The notes under the pieces: model-generated
What the model saw: the letters and a program-made list of their open reading frames with translations, nothing else
Told to the model about the DNA's origin: nothing
Databases searched by the model: none
Part shown: positions 1 through 8,339 of the stretch, in pieces
How the letters are laid out: every line of letters begins with the position of its first letter
How positions within the stretch are numbered: the first letter of the stretch is position 1
Translations under genes and position numbers: made by a program
From: Streptomyces sp. NBC_00414
GTDB lineage: Bacteria > Actinomycetota > Actinomycetes > Streptomycetales > Streptomycetaceae
Direction: 5' to 3'
Assembly (NCBI RefSeq): GCF_036038375.1
Contig: NZ_CP107935.1
Location: 10,230,001-10,294,000, forward strand
DNA: 64,000 nucleotides

Positions 1-367
1 GCAGCGCCGGACGTTGTTTCGGCGCAGCGGCTGGAACCTGACCGTCCGCGCGGGAAAGATCACCGTGCACCGGCCCGACCCCGCCCCGCATGTCGGCCCG
101 CGGAGCTACATCAGCCCGACGACCCGGTCGGCGGACGGGCGCAGCCACCTTGACCGCACCGCCGACACAGTCACCGAACTCGTCCGGGCCCACGTCGGCG
201 CGGACGCGACGACAGAACATCCGTGGCCGCGACGGCCCGGGCCTGCCGCCGTGACGGCTGACCCATTCCAGGCGTCCGTTCCAGTCGTTCGTCTCCGGCG
301 TCCATCGCGACGAACGCCTGGACCGAACGCCTGGATTGGACGCCTGGAACGGACGCCGCCGTTGGCG
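1..367. other. No confident gene at the left edge
   Basis: One plus-strand frame stays open from the edge to about base 397 (residues such as GWNLTVRAGKITVHR near the start), so the tail of a gene cut by the window edge is possible. The product is not recognisable, and the last third of the frame is a repeat-rich segment, so no gene is called. The next gene is on the other strand and ends at 368. Confidence 0.3.
271..357. repeat. Inverted repeat with short direct repeats
   Basis: A perfect 14-base inverted repeat (GGCGTCCGTTCCAG at 271-284, its complement at 344-357) encloses a 59-base spacer. The spacer holds copies of the decamer AACGCCTGGA at 313-322 and 326-335, with a GACGCCTGGA variant at 339-348. 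The arms are too far apart for a simple terminator. The element lies just downstream of the NmrA-type gene on the minus strand and could be a relic of a mobile element or a regulator-binding region; function is unknown. Confidence 0.55.
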
Positions 368-1108
368 TCATCGACCGGCGAGCCAACGATCGACTGACCC
401 ATGGCCCAGATGCGCGTCGGCCCGGGGAAGCAGCGTCCGCTCGTCGAGCAGTGCGCCGAAGAAGGGGGCCTGCGGATCGGATACGACCTCGCGCGAGGCA
501 CCCCGGGCGGCCAGCAGTTTGGCGGTGAGGTCGTCGAGACGGTGCTCCTCGGGGCCCGCGACCTCAAGCACGCCGAACAGCGGTACCCCCACGGCCACAT
601 GGGCGACCGAGGGGGCGACGTCGTCCGTCGACACGGGCCGTACCGGGACGGGCGCCACGTGCACACCGTCCGCGTGGGCGGTCGAGCGCGATAGGGCCTC
701 CACGGGCTCGAAGAACGGCGTGGCACGCACGATGGAGTACGGGATCGGCGAGCGCCGTATCCGCTCCTCCTGCAGCGCCTTCGCGTGGAAGTAGCCGGCC
801 TGCGCACGGTCGGCGCCCACCAGGGACAAGGCCACATAGTGCTCGGCACCAGCGGTGGCGGCGGCCTTCAAGAGGTTGGCGGTCGCCTCCTCGAAGAACC
901 GCACACTCGTGCTCTGAGCGCGGGACGGCGCGTCGGTGACGTCCACCACGACGTCGGCGCCGCGCAGGGCGGCGGCAAGTCCCTCGCCTGTGACGACGTC
1001 CACCCCTTCGGCGCGAGAGAGGGGGCGGACCTCCACGCCGTGGTCCCGCAGTCCGGCGACCGTCCTGGACCCGATCAGCCCGGTGGCTCCTGCAACAACG
1101 ACTCTCAT
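368..1108 (-). CDS. NAD(P)H-binding NmrA-like oxidoreductase
   Basis: A 246-residue atypical short-chain dehydrogenase of the NmrA/HSCARG group. The N-terminus has the dinucleotide-binding loop GATGLIG (residues 7-13), followed by a short basic stretch, as expected for NADP(H). The central part carries the YFHAKALQEE and SIVRATPFFEP blocks typical of the group. Members either reduce quinones or small carbonyls or act as redox-sensing regulators; the sequence does not decide which. It is divergent from the cupin gene at 1376, and the shared upstream region contains a hexanucleotide repeat tract about 20 bases before its ATG. A purine-rich GAAGAAG just before the ATG is a plausible but poorly spaced ribosome site. 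Length and motifs suggest an intact gene. Confidence 0.82.
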   Translation of the reverse strand: MRVVVAGATGLIGSRTVAGLRDHGVEVRPLSRAEGVDVVTGEGLAAALRGADVVVDVTDAPSRAQSTSVRFFEEATANLLKAAATAGAEHYVALSLVGADRAQAGYFHAKALQEERIRRSPIPYSIVRATPFFEPVEALSRSTAHADGVHVAPVPVRPVSTDDVAPSVAHVAVGVPLFGVLEVAGPEEHRLDDLTAKLLAARGASREVVSDPQAPFFGALLDERTLLPRADAHLGHGSVDRWLAGR

Positions 1109-1129
1109 CTTCTTCGGCCTCTTCCCGTC

Positions 1130-1194
1130 GATGGCGATGGCGATGGCGATGGCGATGGCGATGGCGATGGCGGGGGAGGGGGAGGGGGAGGGGG
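1130..1194. repeat. GATGGC hexanucleotide tract followed by G5A tract
   Basis: About seven copies of the hexamer GATGGC (1130-1171) run straight into a GGGGGA array (1172-1194). The tract is in the leader region of the minus-strand NmrA-like gene, between divergent genes. Such arrays are prone to slippage, so copy number could differ between strains and alter the leader or promoter spacing. Confidence 0.8.
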
Positions 1195-1375
1195 TGTGCG
1201 TACCCGCCGCTCCTCTGACCGTCCACGGGCAGGTGGTGTGACACCATTCGGCGCTGACTCGACAGCACCCGACGAGGTGGAACCCGGCGCTGCGCTCCGT
1301 GTCACAGATCCGCCGCGCACCCGGTCATTCCTGTGAAGAGCCGAGCAGTTCGATTGCCCAGGAAGGTGCGACACA

Positions 1376-1828
1376 GTGTCAGAGAGCCACGCAGGACACA
1401 TGCACGGGACCGACGAGCAGGAGGGGGCGGCGGCCGGTTGGATGACCGCCGCCAAGATGCTCCAGGATGCCTCGCCGATCACCGTCCCGGAGGGTGCCTC
1501 GGCCATGACGATCCACGTCGACTGGGAGCCGGGCGACCCGGGAACTCCACCGCACCGGCACTCGGGTCCCGCCTTCGGGTACGTCATCGAGGGCGCGGTC
1601 CGTTTCGAGCTGGAGGGTGAGCCCGAGCGCGTCGTGGAGGCGGGCGGCACCTTCTGGGAGCCCGGCGGCGACGTCATCCACTACCAGGACGGCAACGCGC
1701 TGGCGGACGCACGAACCCGGTTCGTGGTGACCATGCTGTGCGCGCCGGGCAAGCCCATGCTCGAACTGGTCGACGAGGAGGAACTGGCGAAGCGCGTCCA
1801 TCTGCGTGCTCCTCGGCCCACTGTCTGA
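1376..1828 (+). CDS. Cupin-domain protein
   Basis: A 150-residue single-domain cupin. Motif 1 is seen as PPHRHSGP with His60 and His62 and a following Glu (IEG, about residue 72); motif 2 contributes His102 (DVIHYQ), giving the usual metal-binding set. GTG is taken as the start because GGAAGG lies nine bases upstream. Small cupins of this type bind a divalent metal and serve as dioxygenases, isomerases or ligand sensors; the substrate cannot be read from sequence. Two His residues near the N-terminus (HAGHMHG) could add metal affinity. The gene is divergent from the NmrA-like oxidoreductase and is followed by a strong hairpin at 1929-1958. Confidence 0.85.
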   Translation: MSESHAGHMHGTDEQEGAAAGWMTAAKMLQDASPITVPEGASAMTIHVDWEPGDPGTPPHRHSGPAFGYVIEGAVRFELEGEPERVVEAGGTFWEPGGDVIHYQDGNALADARTRFVVTMLCAPGKPMLELVDEEELAKRVHLRAPRPTV

Positions 1829-1928
1829 CCATCGGCCCTGTCCGCCCGACCCGCGCCCCGCCCGCCGGACCGGTGCCTCTGCCCGTATGGGCCGCTTGAG
1901 CACGGCGGGGGAGCGGGACGTGCAATGA

Positions 1929-1958
1929 AAGGCCGCACCGCCACGGCGGTGCGGCCTT
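1929..1958 (+). terminator. Hairpin terminator after the cupin gene
   Basis: A perfect 14-base stem (AAGGCCGCACCGCC and its complement) closes on a two-base loop about 100 bases beyond the cupin stop. A GC-rich stem without a long U tract is the usual actinomycete form. Confidence 0.75.
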
Positions 1959-2148
1959 GGACCGAAGCCGCGGAACTGCGTCCGCGCACTGCGTGTGGAG
2001 CCGATCCGCAGAGGACCGAACGGGCCCGGCGGGCGGTGCAGCCGGAACGAACCAGCAAGCCGTTGGACCTGCCACGGCCGAGGCAGCCCGCTCCGCCTTC
2101 ATCCGCGTCACATCGACGGGCCCGACCGCGAACCGGCGGGTGGGCGTG

Positions 2149-2577
2149 TCAGCCGAATACGGTCACCTCTCGGGCCGTCAGCTTCTCGACGCCCTCGACG
2201 TGGCCTGTCCGGCGGTCGGTACGACGACGCGATGGACATGGATGCCGGGCAGATGCGCCTCGCCGGGACCGAGTTCGCCGGGCTCGGCCAGCTCTTCGAC
2301 CTCGGCGAGCGTGACCCGTCCCGCCGTCCCGCCATCGCGGCCAGGGGGTTGAAGTTCCGCGCCGATGAGAGGAAGGCGAGGCTTCCGTAGCGATCGCCAC
2401 GGGCTACTCGGATCAGCGGGACGTCCGTGGGGAGGCCGTGTCCGAGGACGTAGTCGCACCCGAGGCCTTCCGTGGTGAAGCGTCAGGCCTCCTTGAGGGG
2501 CGAGGACAGGTGCACCTCGCCCTCGGGCCCGTAGCGCAGCGGCATGCCTCCGTCGGCGATCACCGTACCGACCCCGG
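2149..2577 (-). pseudogene. Broken 3-oxoacid CoA-transferase subunit A
   Basis: On the minus strand the C-terminal half of a ScoA/PcaI-type CoA-transferase alpha subunit can be followed: GVGTVIADGG, RYGPEG, SPLKEA, then after an in-frame TGA (about 2483) YVLGHGLPTDVPLIR and FNPLAAMAG, then VTLAEVEELAEPGEL and HLPGIHVHRVV in another frame. The frame break at about 2318-2335 is an 8-base tandem duplication (GCGGGACG twice); removing one copy restores MAGRVTLAE. The final 40 codons may need one more shift (a frame ending at 2149 continues with EGVEKLTAREV). The N-terminal half is absent: homology stops at about 2577, where a second broken gene begins on the opposite strand. Intact family members convert succinyl-CoA plus a 3-oxoacid to the 3-oxoacyl-CoA together with a beta subunit, which is not seen here. 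Confidence 0.8.
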
Positions 2578-2936
2578 CCGCGCTGCGGCACTCCTTCGAG
2601 GGCGCAGAGCAGGTCCTGCTCGTCTCCTCCAACGACCCGCATGCCGACGCGGTCGCGCTGCACCGCGTCGGCATCGATGCCGCCGTCGCAGCGGGAGCCC
2701 GGAGCACCCCTCTACACCAGCCACCAGCCACTAGCCACCAGGGCGCCGCAGGGGACAGCCCTTTCCAGCCGCCCGCGACCACGCCGCCACCGAGCAGCTC
2801 TTCTCGCCCAATCCAGTGTCGCCTGGAACACGTTGCGCAACGGCTTCTACGCCCGCAGCCTGGGCTGGCCGCTGGGCCCTGGCAGCAGAGCGGCACCATC
2901 ACTGCCCCGGCGGCGCCCCGAATGCCGCGGCCCTGA
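2578..2936 (+). pseudogene. Broken NmrA-family quinone oxidoreductase (QorB-like)
   Basis: Plus-strand fragments in three frames line up with the middle of QorB/YtfG-like NAD(P)H:quinone oxidoreductases: FEGAEQVLLVSSN, VGIDAAVAAGAR, then DSPF and AARDHAATEQL, then SSVAWNTLRNGFYARSLGW, then WQQSGTIT. At least three frameshifts separate them, and the first about 65 residues with the nucleotide-binding loop are missing. Homology begins exactly where the CoA-transferase remnant on the opposite strand stops, so two truncated genes have been joined by a deletion. No functional product is expected. Confidence 0.75.
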
Positions 2937-3121
2937 CATCTGTCAGGGGCGCGGCATCCCTGGGGAGATCTACGGTTCGAGGCGCTGACCGGGGAGCGTG
3001 CGGCCGCTACGGCGTCTGGGGCGGGAGATGTGGGCGCTCCGGTCGGGTGACAGCAGCAGCCGTGGTGAGGGCATCTCGCCGTGGGGATGGCTGCATTGAG
3101 TGCGACTATGGAGGAGATCGA

Positions 3122-3604
3122 ATGGGAATGAGCAGACTCAGACGGCGGACGGCTGCGATGGTCGTGACGATGATCGCCGCGGTCCTTGTTCCGCTGGCGG
3201 CGCAGGCACCAGCGCAGGCAGCACAGGCAGCCCCGAACGTCGCAACCGGAACGGCCGCATGGACTCCGGAGATCTACCCGCTGTTCTCAGGCGAGTGGGT
3301 AAAGCGGGATGTGTCGGGCGCCCAGCGGAACAGCGAGCTGCTCACGTGTTCCCTGGCATCTGGGATCGCCTGTGTCGCGGTTGGTCAGGGCGACGGCAAG
3401 CACAGCATCTTCCACCTGTTCAAGTGCGATGAGCGCTCGCTCTCGAACTTCGTCGACGCGCTCTCTGTTCGCAACAACCAGACGGGCGGAGCCCAGGTCC
3501 GTTTCTGGGGTCCCACGTACGCGTTCCACGCCCTCCCGGACGGCAACATCTACAACTTCCCGGACTACGCGACGTACGACTTCAATCGCCTCGATATCTG
3601 CTGA
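3122..3604 (+). CDS. Secreted protein of unknown function, four Cys
   Basis: The product has 160 residues: a twin-positive N-terminus (SRLRRRTAAM), a hydrophobic core (MIAAVLVPLAA) and an Ala-rich cleavage region (AQAPAQAAQA) form a clear Sec signal peptide. The mature part, about 124 residues, has Cys76, Cys84, Cys102 and the final Cys160, enough for two disulfides, and is rich in aromatic residues near the end (RFWGPTYAF, IYNFPDYATYDF). The start is chosen for GAGGAGA five bases before ATG. I do not recognise the family. It stands alone between pseudogene fragments. Confidence 0.72.
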   Translation: MGMSRLRRRTAAMVVTMIAAVLVPLAAQAPAQAAQAAPNVATGTAAWTPEIYPLFSGEWVKRDVSGAQRNSELLTCSLASGIACVAVGQGDGKHSIFHLFKCDERSLSNFVDALSVRNNQTGGAQVRFWGPTYAFHALPDGNIYNFPDYATYDFNRLDIC

Positions 3605-3728
3605 GGGCGCATCGACCCGGGCACTGTGGTCATGGTGTCCGGGTCGGAAGCTTTTGCAGTGCACACGTCCTGCACCGGGCCGCCTGCGCCGCTTTCACTT
3701 ACGCCCGTCAAGGGTCACAAACAGGCGC

Positions 3729-3865
3729 TCACGCCAGGGGAAGTTCCGCGAGCACGACGGTGTGGAGCGGCGAATCCGAGAAGGGCTGACGGTCCCCGAC
3801 GCCGCGGAACCCCCAGGTCTCGTACAGCGCCTGGACGCGGGGGTGCGCGACCTCCGCTGGGTCTC
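3729..3865 (-). pseudogene. C-terminal fragment of a GNAT acetyltransferase
   Basis: Forty-odd minus-strand codons read HPRVQALYETWGF, then VGDRQPF and SPLHTVVLAELPL, the usual C-terminal end (beta-6/beta-7 region) of GCN5-type N-acetyltransferases. The acetyl-CoA binding part upstream is gone; the preceding codons in this frame are low-complexity. Non-functional relic. Confidence 0.6.
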
Positions 3866-4555
3866 CAGCGGGGGCCGGTGACGTCGAGGCGGTCGGAGAA
3901 CGGCCGACGCGTTCGCACGGCGCGGCCGCGCGGCCCCCGCTGCCCCGGTCCGCCGTGTGCGGTACGCCTGTTGGGGCCTCCCGGCGGTCATGACGCGGTC
4001 TCACTCTTGCGCCACGGTTGATGCCCGAGACCGAGGCAACCGACCGCATCCTGACTCGGTGCGCCCGTACGAGGATCTTTGTGACCGATCGCCGCATGCT
4101 GGGCGCAGGCCCCGAGGCTTCAGGGGCGGCCCTTGCCGAACGGGGGGCCGATTCAGGGCAAGGCAGTTGCCTTGACGGCCATGCCGCTGAGGTCGAGGAA
4201 TGAGAAGTCGCCTCAACTGGCACGCTCATTGTGCTGGCGGCCGCTACAGCGATGATGGAGCGGGTAGTGCCGGACAAGATGCCGCAGTCCAGCGGGTGGT
4301 GCCTCCTGCTCCGGTGCGGCCTCAGAACATTCCGACGGTGCAGAGGGAACCTGAACCGAAGAATCGGCCGCCTTGCAGGAGCTTTGATTCTGGCCGCCAT
4401 TCGACCACGACAGATCGGACACGGCCGGCATCAGCACGTCGGTGAACACCGCGGTGGCGCCGTTGGACAGGTCCAGGTCGTGGCTGTCGCCGGAGAAGAC
4501 GTTGCTCACCGATCTATGATGCGATCCCGGCCCTCCACCTGTTTGGAGAAGACGC
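3866..4555. other. Gene-free stretch with a coding-like minus-strand segment
   Basis: No intact gene. On the minus strand between roughly 4510 and 4280 one frame gives a protein-like stretch (SNVFSGDSHDLDLSNG, TAVFTDVLMPAVSD, ECSEAAPEQEAPPAG) that then seems to continue in another frame with a hydrophobic run (RSIIAVAAASTMS). This may be the end of a decayed secreted or anchored protein; no family was recognised. Confidence 0.3.
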
Positions 4556-5092
4556 ATGACGGATGCGAGCATCGGCAAGGTGGTCGTGAACAGGGTGATG
4601 TCCCTCGACGGGTACATCGCCGGCCCCGGCCACTCGATGGACTGGATCTTCGAGCACATGACGTCGGCGACATTCCCGGAGGTCATGGCGGCCACGGGCG
4701 CCATGCTCATCGGCCGGGGCACGTACGAGGTCGGCAAGCGTATGTCCGACGAGAACCCTGACTACGACGGCGGGGCGCAGTTCGTCCTCACGCACCGCCC
4801 GCCCGACGAGCCGGACCCCAACGTCACCTTCCTCACCTGCGACATCGAGGAAGCCGTGGCGACGGCACGCGTCGCCGCCGGTGACAAGAACCTGGAGATC
4901 CTCGGGGCCGACGTGGCCGCCCAGTGCCTGCAGCACGGCCTCGTCGACGAGATCCTGGTGTATGTGCTGCCGGTGCTGCTCGGAGACGGCGTCCGCTTCG
5001 CGCCGCCGGGCCTCGACCGGATCGACCTGGAACCGTTCAGCAACGTCCAGTCGGGCGGGGTCACCATGCTGCGCTTTTACGTGCGCAAGTAG
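4556..5092 (+). CDS. Dihydrofolate reductase / RibD C-terminal family protein
   Basis: A 178-residue protein of the RibD-C (DHFR-like) fold, common as single-domain proteins in actinomycetes. Visible marks are the N-terminal strand VVVNRVMSLDGYIAGP, the LIGRGTYEVGKRM helix, FVLTHRPP, and the C-terminal EILVYVLPVLLGDGVRF block. Family members reduce a pyrimidine or pteridine-like substrate with NAD(P)H; for stand-alone versions the substrate is generally unknown. Start chosen for TTGGAGAAG upstream of ATG. Monocistronic, flanked on both sides by gene fragments, and itself apparently intact. Confidence 0.85.
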   Translation: MTDASIGKVVVNRVMSLDGYIAGPGHSMDWIFEHMTSATFPEVMAATGAMLIGRGTYEVGKRMSDENPDYDGGAQFVLTHRPPDEPDPNVTFLTCDIEEAVATARVAAGDKNLEILGADVAAQCLQHGLVDEILVYVLPVLLGDGVRFAPPGLDRIDLEPFSNVQSGGVTMLRFYVRK

Positions 5093-5349
5093 GCAGGGCC
5101 GCGACTACTGGCATGCTGTCGTGGCCTCCGTACTGTGGGGCAAGCTCCCCGCTCCCGCTGAACATCAACTGGCCTGACGGTGACCGCAGTTCATGGCGGG
5201 CATCGGTCGGGCTGCCGACACGATCGACGCGTATGGGCGGACGGTCGCTCGGTCGGTCCAGGACCGCCTGCGGCTCTGCGCAGTTGAAGGCACAGATCCC
5301 GTACTGGCCGGTGCGGACACGGTTGCCGAACTGGTCCGGTGTGCGGGGG

Positions 5350-5515
5350 AGCGGGGCCGGCAGGTGGCCATCCTGGATGGCGGCCACGGTGAGGTCGGCC
5401 AGTTCTGTCCCGTCCGCGTCCGGGTGCGGCTCGCCTGACTCCTGCACGTGGCGCAGGCCCGCGACGAAGGGTGCGCCCCGGCGCGCGAAGGCGTCCATGA
5501 ACGTGTGACGGGTGA
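5350..5515 (-). pseudogene. TetR-regulator C-terminal fragment
   Basis: Minus-strand codons read TFMDAFARRGAPFVAGLRHV, then SGEPHPDADGTELADLTVAA and a Gln-Asp-Gly turn, the usual ligand-domain helices at the end of TetR repressors (where HPDADPEELAD-type blocks recur). There is no DNA-binding domain upstream; the fragment ends against the PheT-like relic on the opposite strand. Non-functional. Confidence 0.5.
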
Positions 5516-5755
5516 GATCGTCCCGGCCGCTGAGGTCGAGGCGGTGCTGCGCGAACGCGGGTGAACTACTGGAGTCCTGCCGCCTGTTCGGCGTGTACGA
5601 CAACGCCGATCAGCTCGGTGAGGGGTGCCGGTCGCCGGCGTACGCTGCGCTTCCTCGTCGGGGACCGGACGCGGTCCGTTGACGAGGCGTCCGCGGCCCG
5701 GGACGCGGCGGTGGCCCTCGTGGGTGAGCGGACGGGATGGGTGTTGGAGGGCTGA
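5496..5755 (+). pseudogene. C-terminal fragment of phenylalanyl-tRNA synthetase beta chain
   Basis: Three reading frames together give the FDX-ACB (anticodon-binding) end of PheT: TGEIVPAAEVEAVLRERG, then GELLES and RLFGVYDNADQLGEG, then LRFLVGDRTRSVDEASAARD and ERTGWVLEG, ending at a natural stop. Two frameshifts separate the pieces and the catalytic-site fold and B-domains are missing. The housekeeping pheT must lie elsewhere; this is a duplicated or transferred tail. Loss of the rest makes activity impossible. Confidence 0.7.
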
Positions 5756-5837
5756 CCGCCGCGTACCGGACCGTGAAAGGGGCCGGGTGCCTTCTCTTCC
5801 GGAAGGGGATCCGGCCGTTCGCGTATGGCGCCGGGGC

Positions 5838-6530
5838 TCAGGGAATGGTCATGACGGCCTTGTCACCCGGGGAGATCCGGCGCTCACGGGCTTCCTCCGA
5901 CAACTGCGTCACGTAGGCGTAGAACGGGTTCTTGTGGGTGTACCCCTTCAGTCGCAGGTAGACGAGGAGGTCGAGCAGGACCGTGTCGTAGTGCGACAGC
6001 GACGTGACGAAGGCGTACTCGAAGCGCCAGGCCACGTGCGCGCGCAGGGCGACGTCCAGTTCCTTGTCGGCGAGGGCGCGCTTGTGGAGCGACGTCAGAT
6101 TCGCCTCCACCACGGCTACTTGGTCTTTCAGCTGGCAGCCGGGCTCGTCCGAGTAGTCGAAGGTGGTATGCAGCCAGTGGGGCAGCGTCTGCGGGTCGGT
6201 GGGCTTCACATATTGTTCGTACGTGCTGACGTGCATGATCTCGTGCAGGAGCGCGGCGGTGCGCCAGGGGCTGTCGTCCGTGTACGCGCGGCCCGCGGAG
6301 AACGCCGGGTCGTAGGTGATCCTGGAGTTCTTGCCGACCGTGGTTTCGGCCGTCAGTCCGTCGTGCGTCTCGATGAACTGGATGTGGCCGAGCAACGCCG
6401 TGCACTCGTCGAGCAGTGCGGAGAAGTGCGGCTCTGTGGGCAGGTCCCCGGGGAGCTTGGCGCCCCCGGCAGCCGCGACGCGCTGGTCCAGTTCGGGGCG
6501 GCGCAGCCCTATTTCCGTATCGGATTCCAT
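5838..6530 (-). CDS. HExxH-motif protein of unknown function
   Basis: A 230-residue soluble protein without signal peptide. Residues 96-100 are HEIMH, a zincin-type HExxH motif in a predicted helix (TAALLHEIMHVSTYEQYV). Upstream is an Asp/Tyr-containing strand (SRITYDPAFSAGRAYTDD) and downstream a long helical region rich in aromatic residues (VAWRFEYAFVTSLSHYDTVL). This arrangement is like DUF4157 or lysine-specific zincin relatives found with toxins and effectors, but I cannot place it in a family. No third zinc ligand is obvious; Glu or His residues beyond position 120 are candidates. ATG start at 6530. Flanked by a PheT relic on one side and a decayed region on the other. Confidence 0.7.
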   Translation of the reverse strand: MESDTEIGLRRPELDQRVAAAGGAKLPGDLPTEPHFSALLDECTALLGHIQFIETHDGLTAETTVGKNSRITYDPAFSAGRAYTDDSPWRTAALLHEIMHVSTYEQYVKPTDPQTLPHWLHTTFDYSDEPGCQLKDQVAVVEANLTSLHKRALADKELDVALRAHVAWRFEYAFVTSLSHYDTVLLDLLVYLRLKGYTHKNPFYAYVTQLSEEARERRISPGDKAVMTIP

Positions 6531-7446
6531 AGCGGCCCTCCCGGTCGTCTAGCGGGTCCCGTCATACGCGCATGCTGCTACCGGCCGAAGTGTCCGGCAA
6601 TGCCCGCAACATGCATTCCTGGCCGCTGCGGCAGGTCCAGGGCGGACGGGCAGGCGACACGCCTACGAAACGGGACGGCGACCCCACCCGATCGAATGAC
6701 GTGCTCCGGTTAACCGGGCCTTTCTGTACACGTCGTCGGCGGACTCGGACCGGTCCTTCGGGCCGGTCCGCGCTCTTCGGGCCTGACTGTGGGAACTCTC
6801 CTGGCCGGACCGCGGGTAGAGTTCCGTCGGGTGTCGCATAGGGCGGTGCAAGCGCCGAAGTCGACCTCAGCGAAGAGGGGTGCCACACGCCCGTCAGCGC
6901 ACCGAGAGTGACTCAGGCGAGTTCTCGGACGTCGGCGGCGAGCTGGATGTCATCGTTAAGGCCGTCCTGGGCCGCAAGACCGACATGAAGGATCGTCCGG
7001 CTCGTCGACGACCTGCTGCACGCGCGGGTGGCTGTCGCCTCGGCATGACCCGGGGCTACGGCTGGATAAGTCGGCGAGGGCGTCGGTGAGCGTGAACTTG
7101 TGGTCGTCCTTCGTGTCGGTCCACCGTTCCGGCGTGGACGCAGCTGCGCGCAGCATGTCCGGGGCAGGCCGGCGGCCGCACGCTGTGTGTCTCAGCACGG
7201 GGGCCGTTTCGAGCTGGATTCGGGAAGTCGCCTTCTGGCCGAGTTCGCGATGATGGTTTGTATTGACGTCACTCAGGGGCTGGTGATGGGACGGTGGTTG
7301 TGCGTCTGCCGCTGAGGGCCGTATGGGGTGTCGCAGTCGAAGATCGATCTTTACGCGGCGATCCTCCGCGACCATCAAGAGGGCATGTCGCAGAGGGCAT
7401 TGCGGCGCAAGCATGTATTGGCATAACTGTGACACCGAAGAGCGGA
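6531..7446. other. Gene-free region with decayed coding traces
   Basis: No intact gene. On the minus strand, coding-like pieces occur in different frames: WTDTKDDHKFTLTDALADL at about 7145-7085 and HVGLAAQDGLNDDIQLAADV followed by a stop at about 6990-6925. They look like one decayed gene, family not recognised. Confidence 0.3.
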
Positions 7447-7488
7447 AGGCCGTGCCCCGCATCCGTACAAAGATGCGGGGCACGGCCT
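7447..7488 (-). terminator. Strong hairpin after the I36 inhibitor gene
   Basis: A 17-base perfect stem (7447-7463 with 7472-7488) and an 8-base loop lie 29 bases beyond the stop of the minus-strand secreted inhibitor gene. Confidence 0.85.
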
Positions 7489-7516
7489 GATAGGCCCGGT
7501 ACCCGGCAAGCGTGGG

Positions 7517-7918
7517 CTAACAGCCGTTGTAGCTAAGGACCTTGTAGCTCTCGGCCCTGTCGTTGGGTATCACTATCGGGACATCGAGGCGGGGACTGTA
7601 ACACCTCAAGCGTTCCCCCGTGCCGCCATCACCGTCGTACAAGGCGATGGAGAAACGAGTTCCGTTCGAGAGGCTGCTGATCTCGTTGTCACCGTCCCAG
7701 CCGTCGATCTCCCCGACGGTGCCTATATTCGCCTCAGCGTCCATGTATATGTTGAGGTACATGTCTCCCTGATAGTACGTGTCCTCCCACATGCAGAGAT
7801 GGCGCTCAGCGCACACGGTCGCCGCCGAAGACGCTGAGGCGGGCGCGGCTGTGCCGGCAGCCAGGCCGCCTACGAGGCTTGAGATGGCCGCAGCGGCAGC
7901 AAGAAGTTTCCTGGTCAT
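7517..7918 (-). CDS. Secreted peptidase inhibitor family I36 protein
   Basis: 133 residues. A Sec signal peptide (MTRKLLAAAAAISSLVGGLA, cleavage near APASA) precedes a mature domain of about 100 residues with CAERHLCMWEDTYYQGDMY, the hallmark of the I36 / SMPI-like beta-gamma-crystallin fold, then an Asp/Asn turn (WDGDNEISSLSNGT) and FSIALYDGDGG. Streptomyces members inhibit metalloproteases, but many are uncharacterised. Cysteines at both ends of the mature chain suggest disulfides. Ends at a strong terminator, so probably monocistronic. Extracellular. Confidence 0.85.
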   Translation of the reverse strand: MTRKLLAAAAAISSLVGGLAAGTAAPASASSAATVCAERHLCMWEDTYYQGDMYLNIYMDAEANIGTVGEIDGWDGDNEISSLSNGTRFSIALYDGDGGTGERLRCYSPRLDVPIVIPNDRAESYKVLSYNGC

Positions 7919-8085
7919 CAGCTCTCCTGGCTCACACGGATGGCAATGCCTCCTGCACTGCCTGACCTAGATATAGCGAGCCGCGCGTTGTTCGCCTTCG
8001 AGCGGTTGGCACCGAACAAACAACTCCCGAAAAATGTGGCGACAGAGTCGAGGCATGACCCGGGTGTCCGCTGGGCGTGGGGTGG

Positions 8086-8135
8086 CGGTATGAACGCCTT
8101 ACCAGCCGCAAACGGCGATGACGGCGTTCATACCG
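8086..8135. repeat. Thirteen-base inverted repeat
   Basis: CGGTATGAACGCC (8086-8098) and its perfect complement (8123-8135) flank a 24-base spacer, about 170 bases upstream of the I36 gene. It could be an operator or a cruciform-forming site; nothing links it firmly to a gene. Confidence 0.5.
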
Positions 8136-8339
8136 GCGACGTGGTCACCCTCCGCGACCGCTACCCAAGATCTGTGCCAGAACCTAAAATTCGCTGACTC
8201 TGATCTTGCCTGCTGCCGCGAAACGAATCCCCAAGTCACCTCGAAATGACTCCCCTCGAAAGCGACACAGCCAGCCGAAAGGGGGGCTGAGGCTTCTTCC
8301 TCTCTGGCCCCCATCGCCAGGCGCGTGTCGCGGTCTTGG

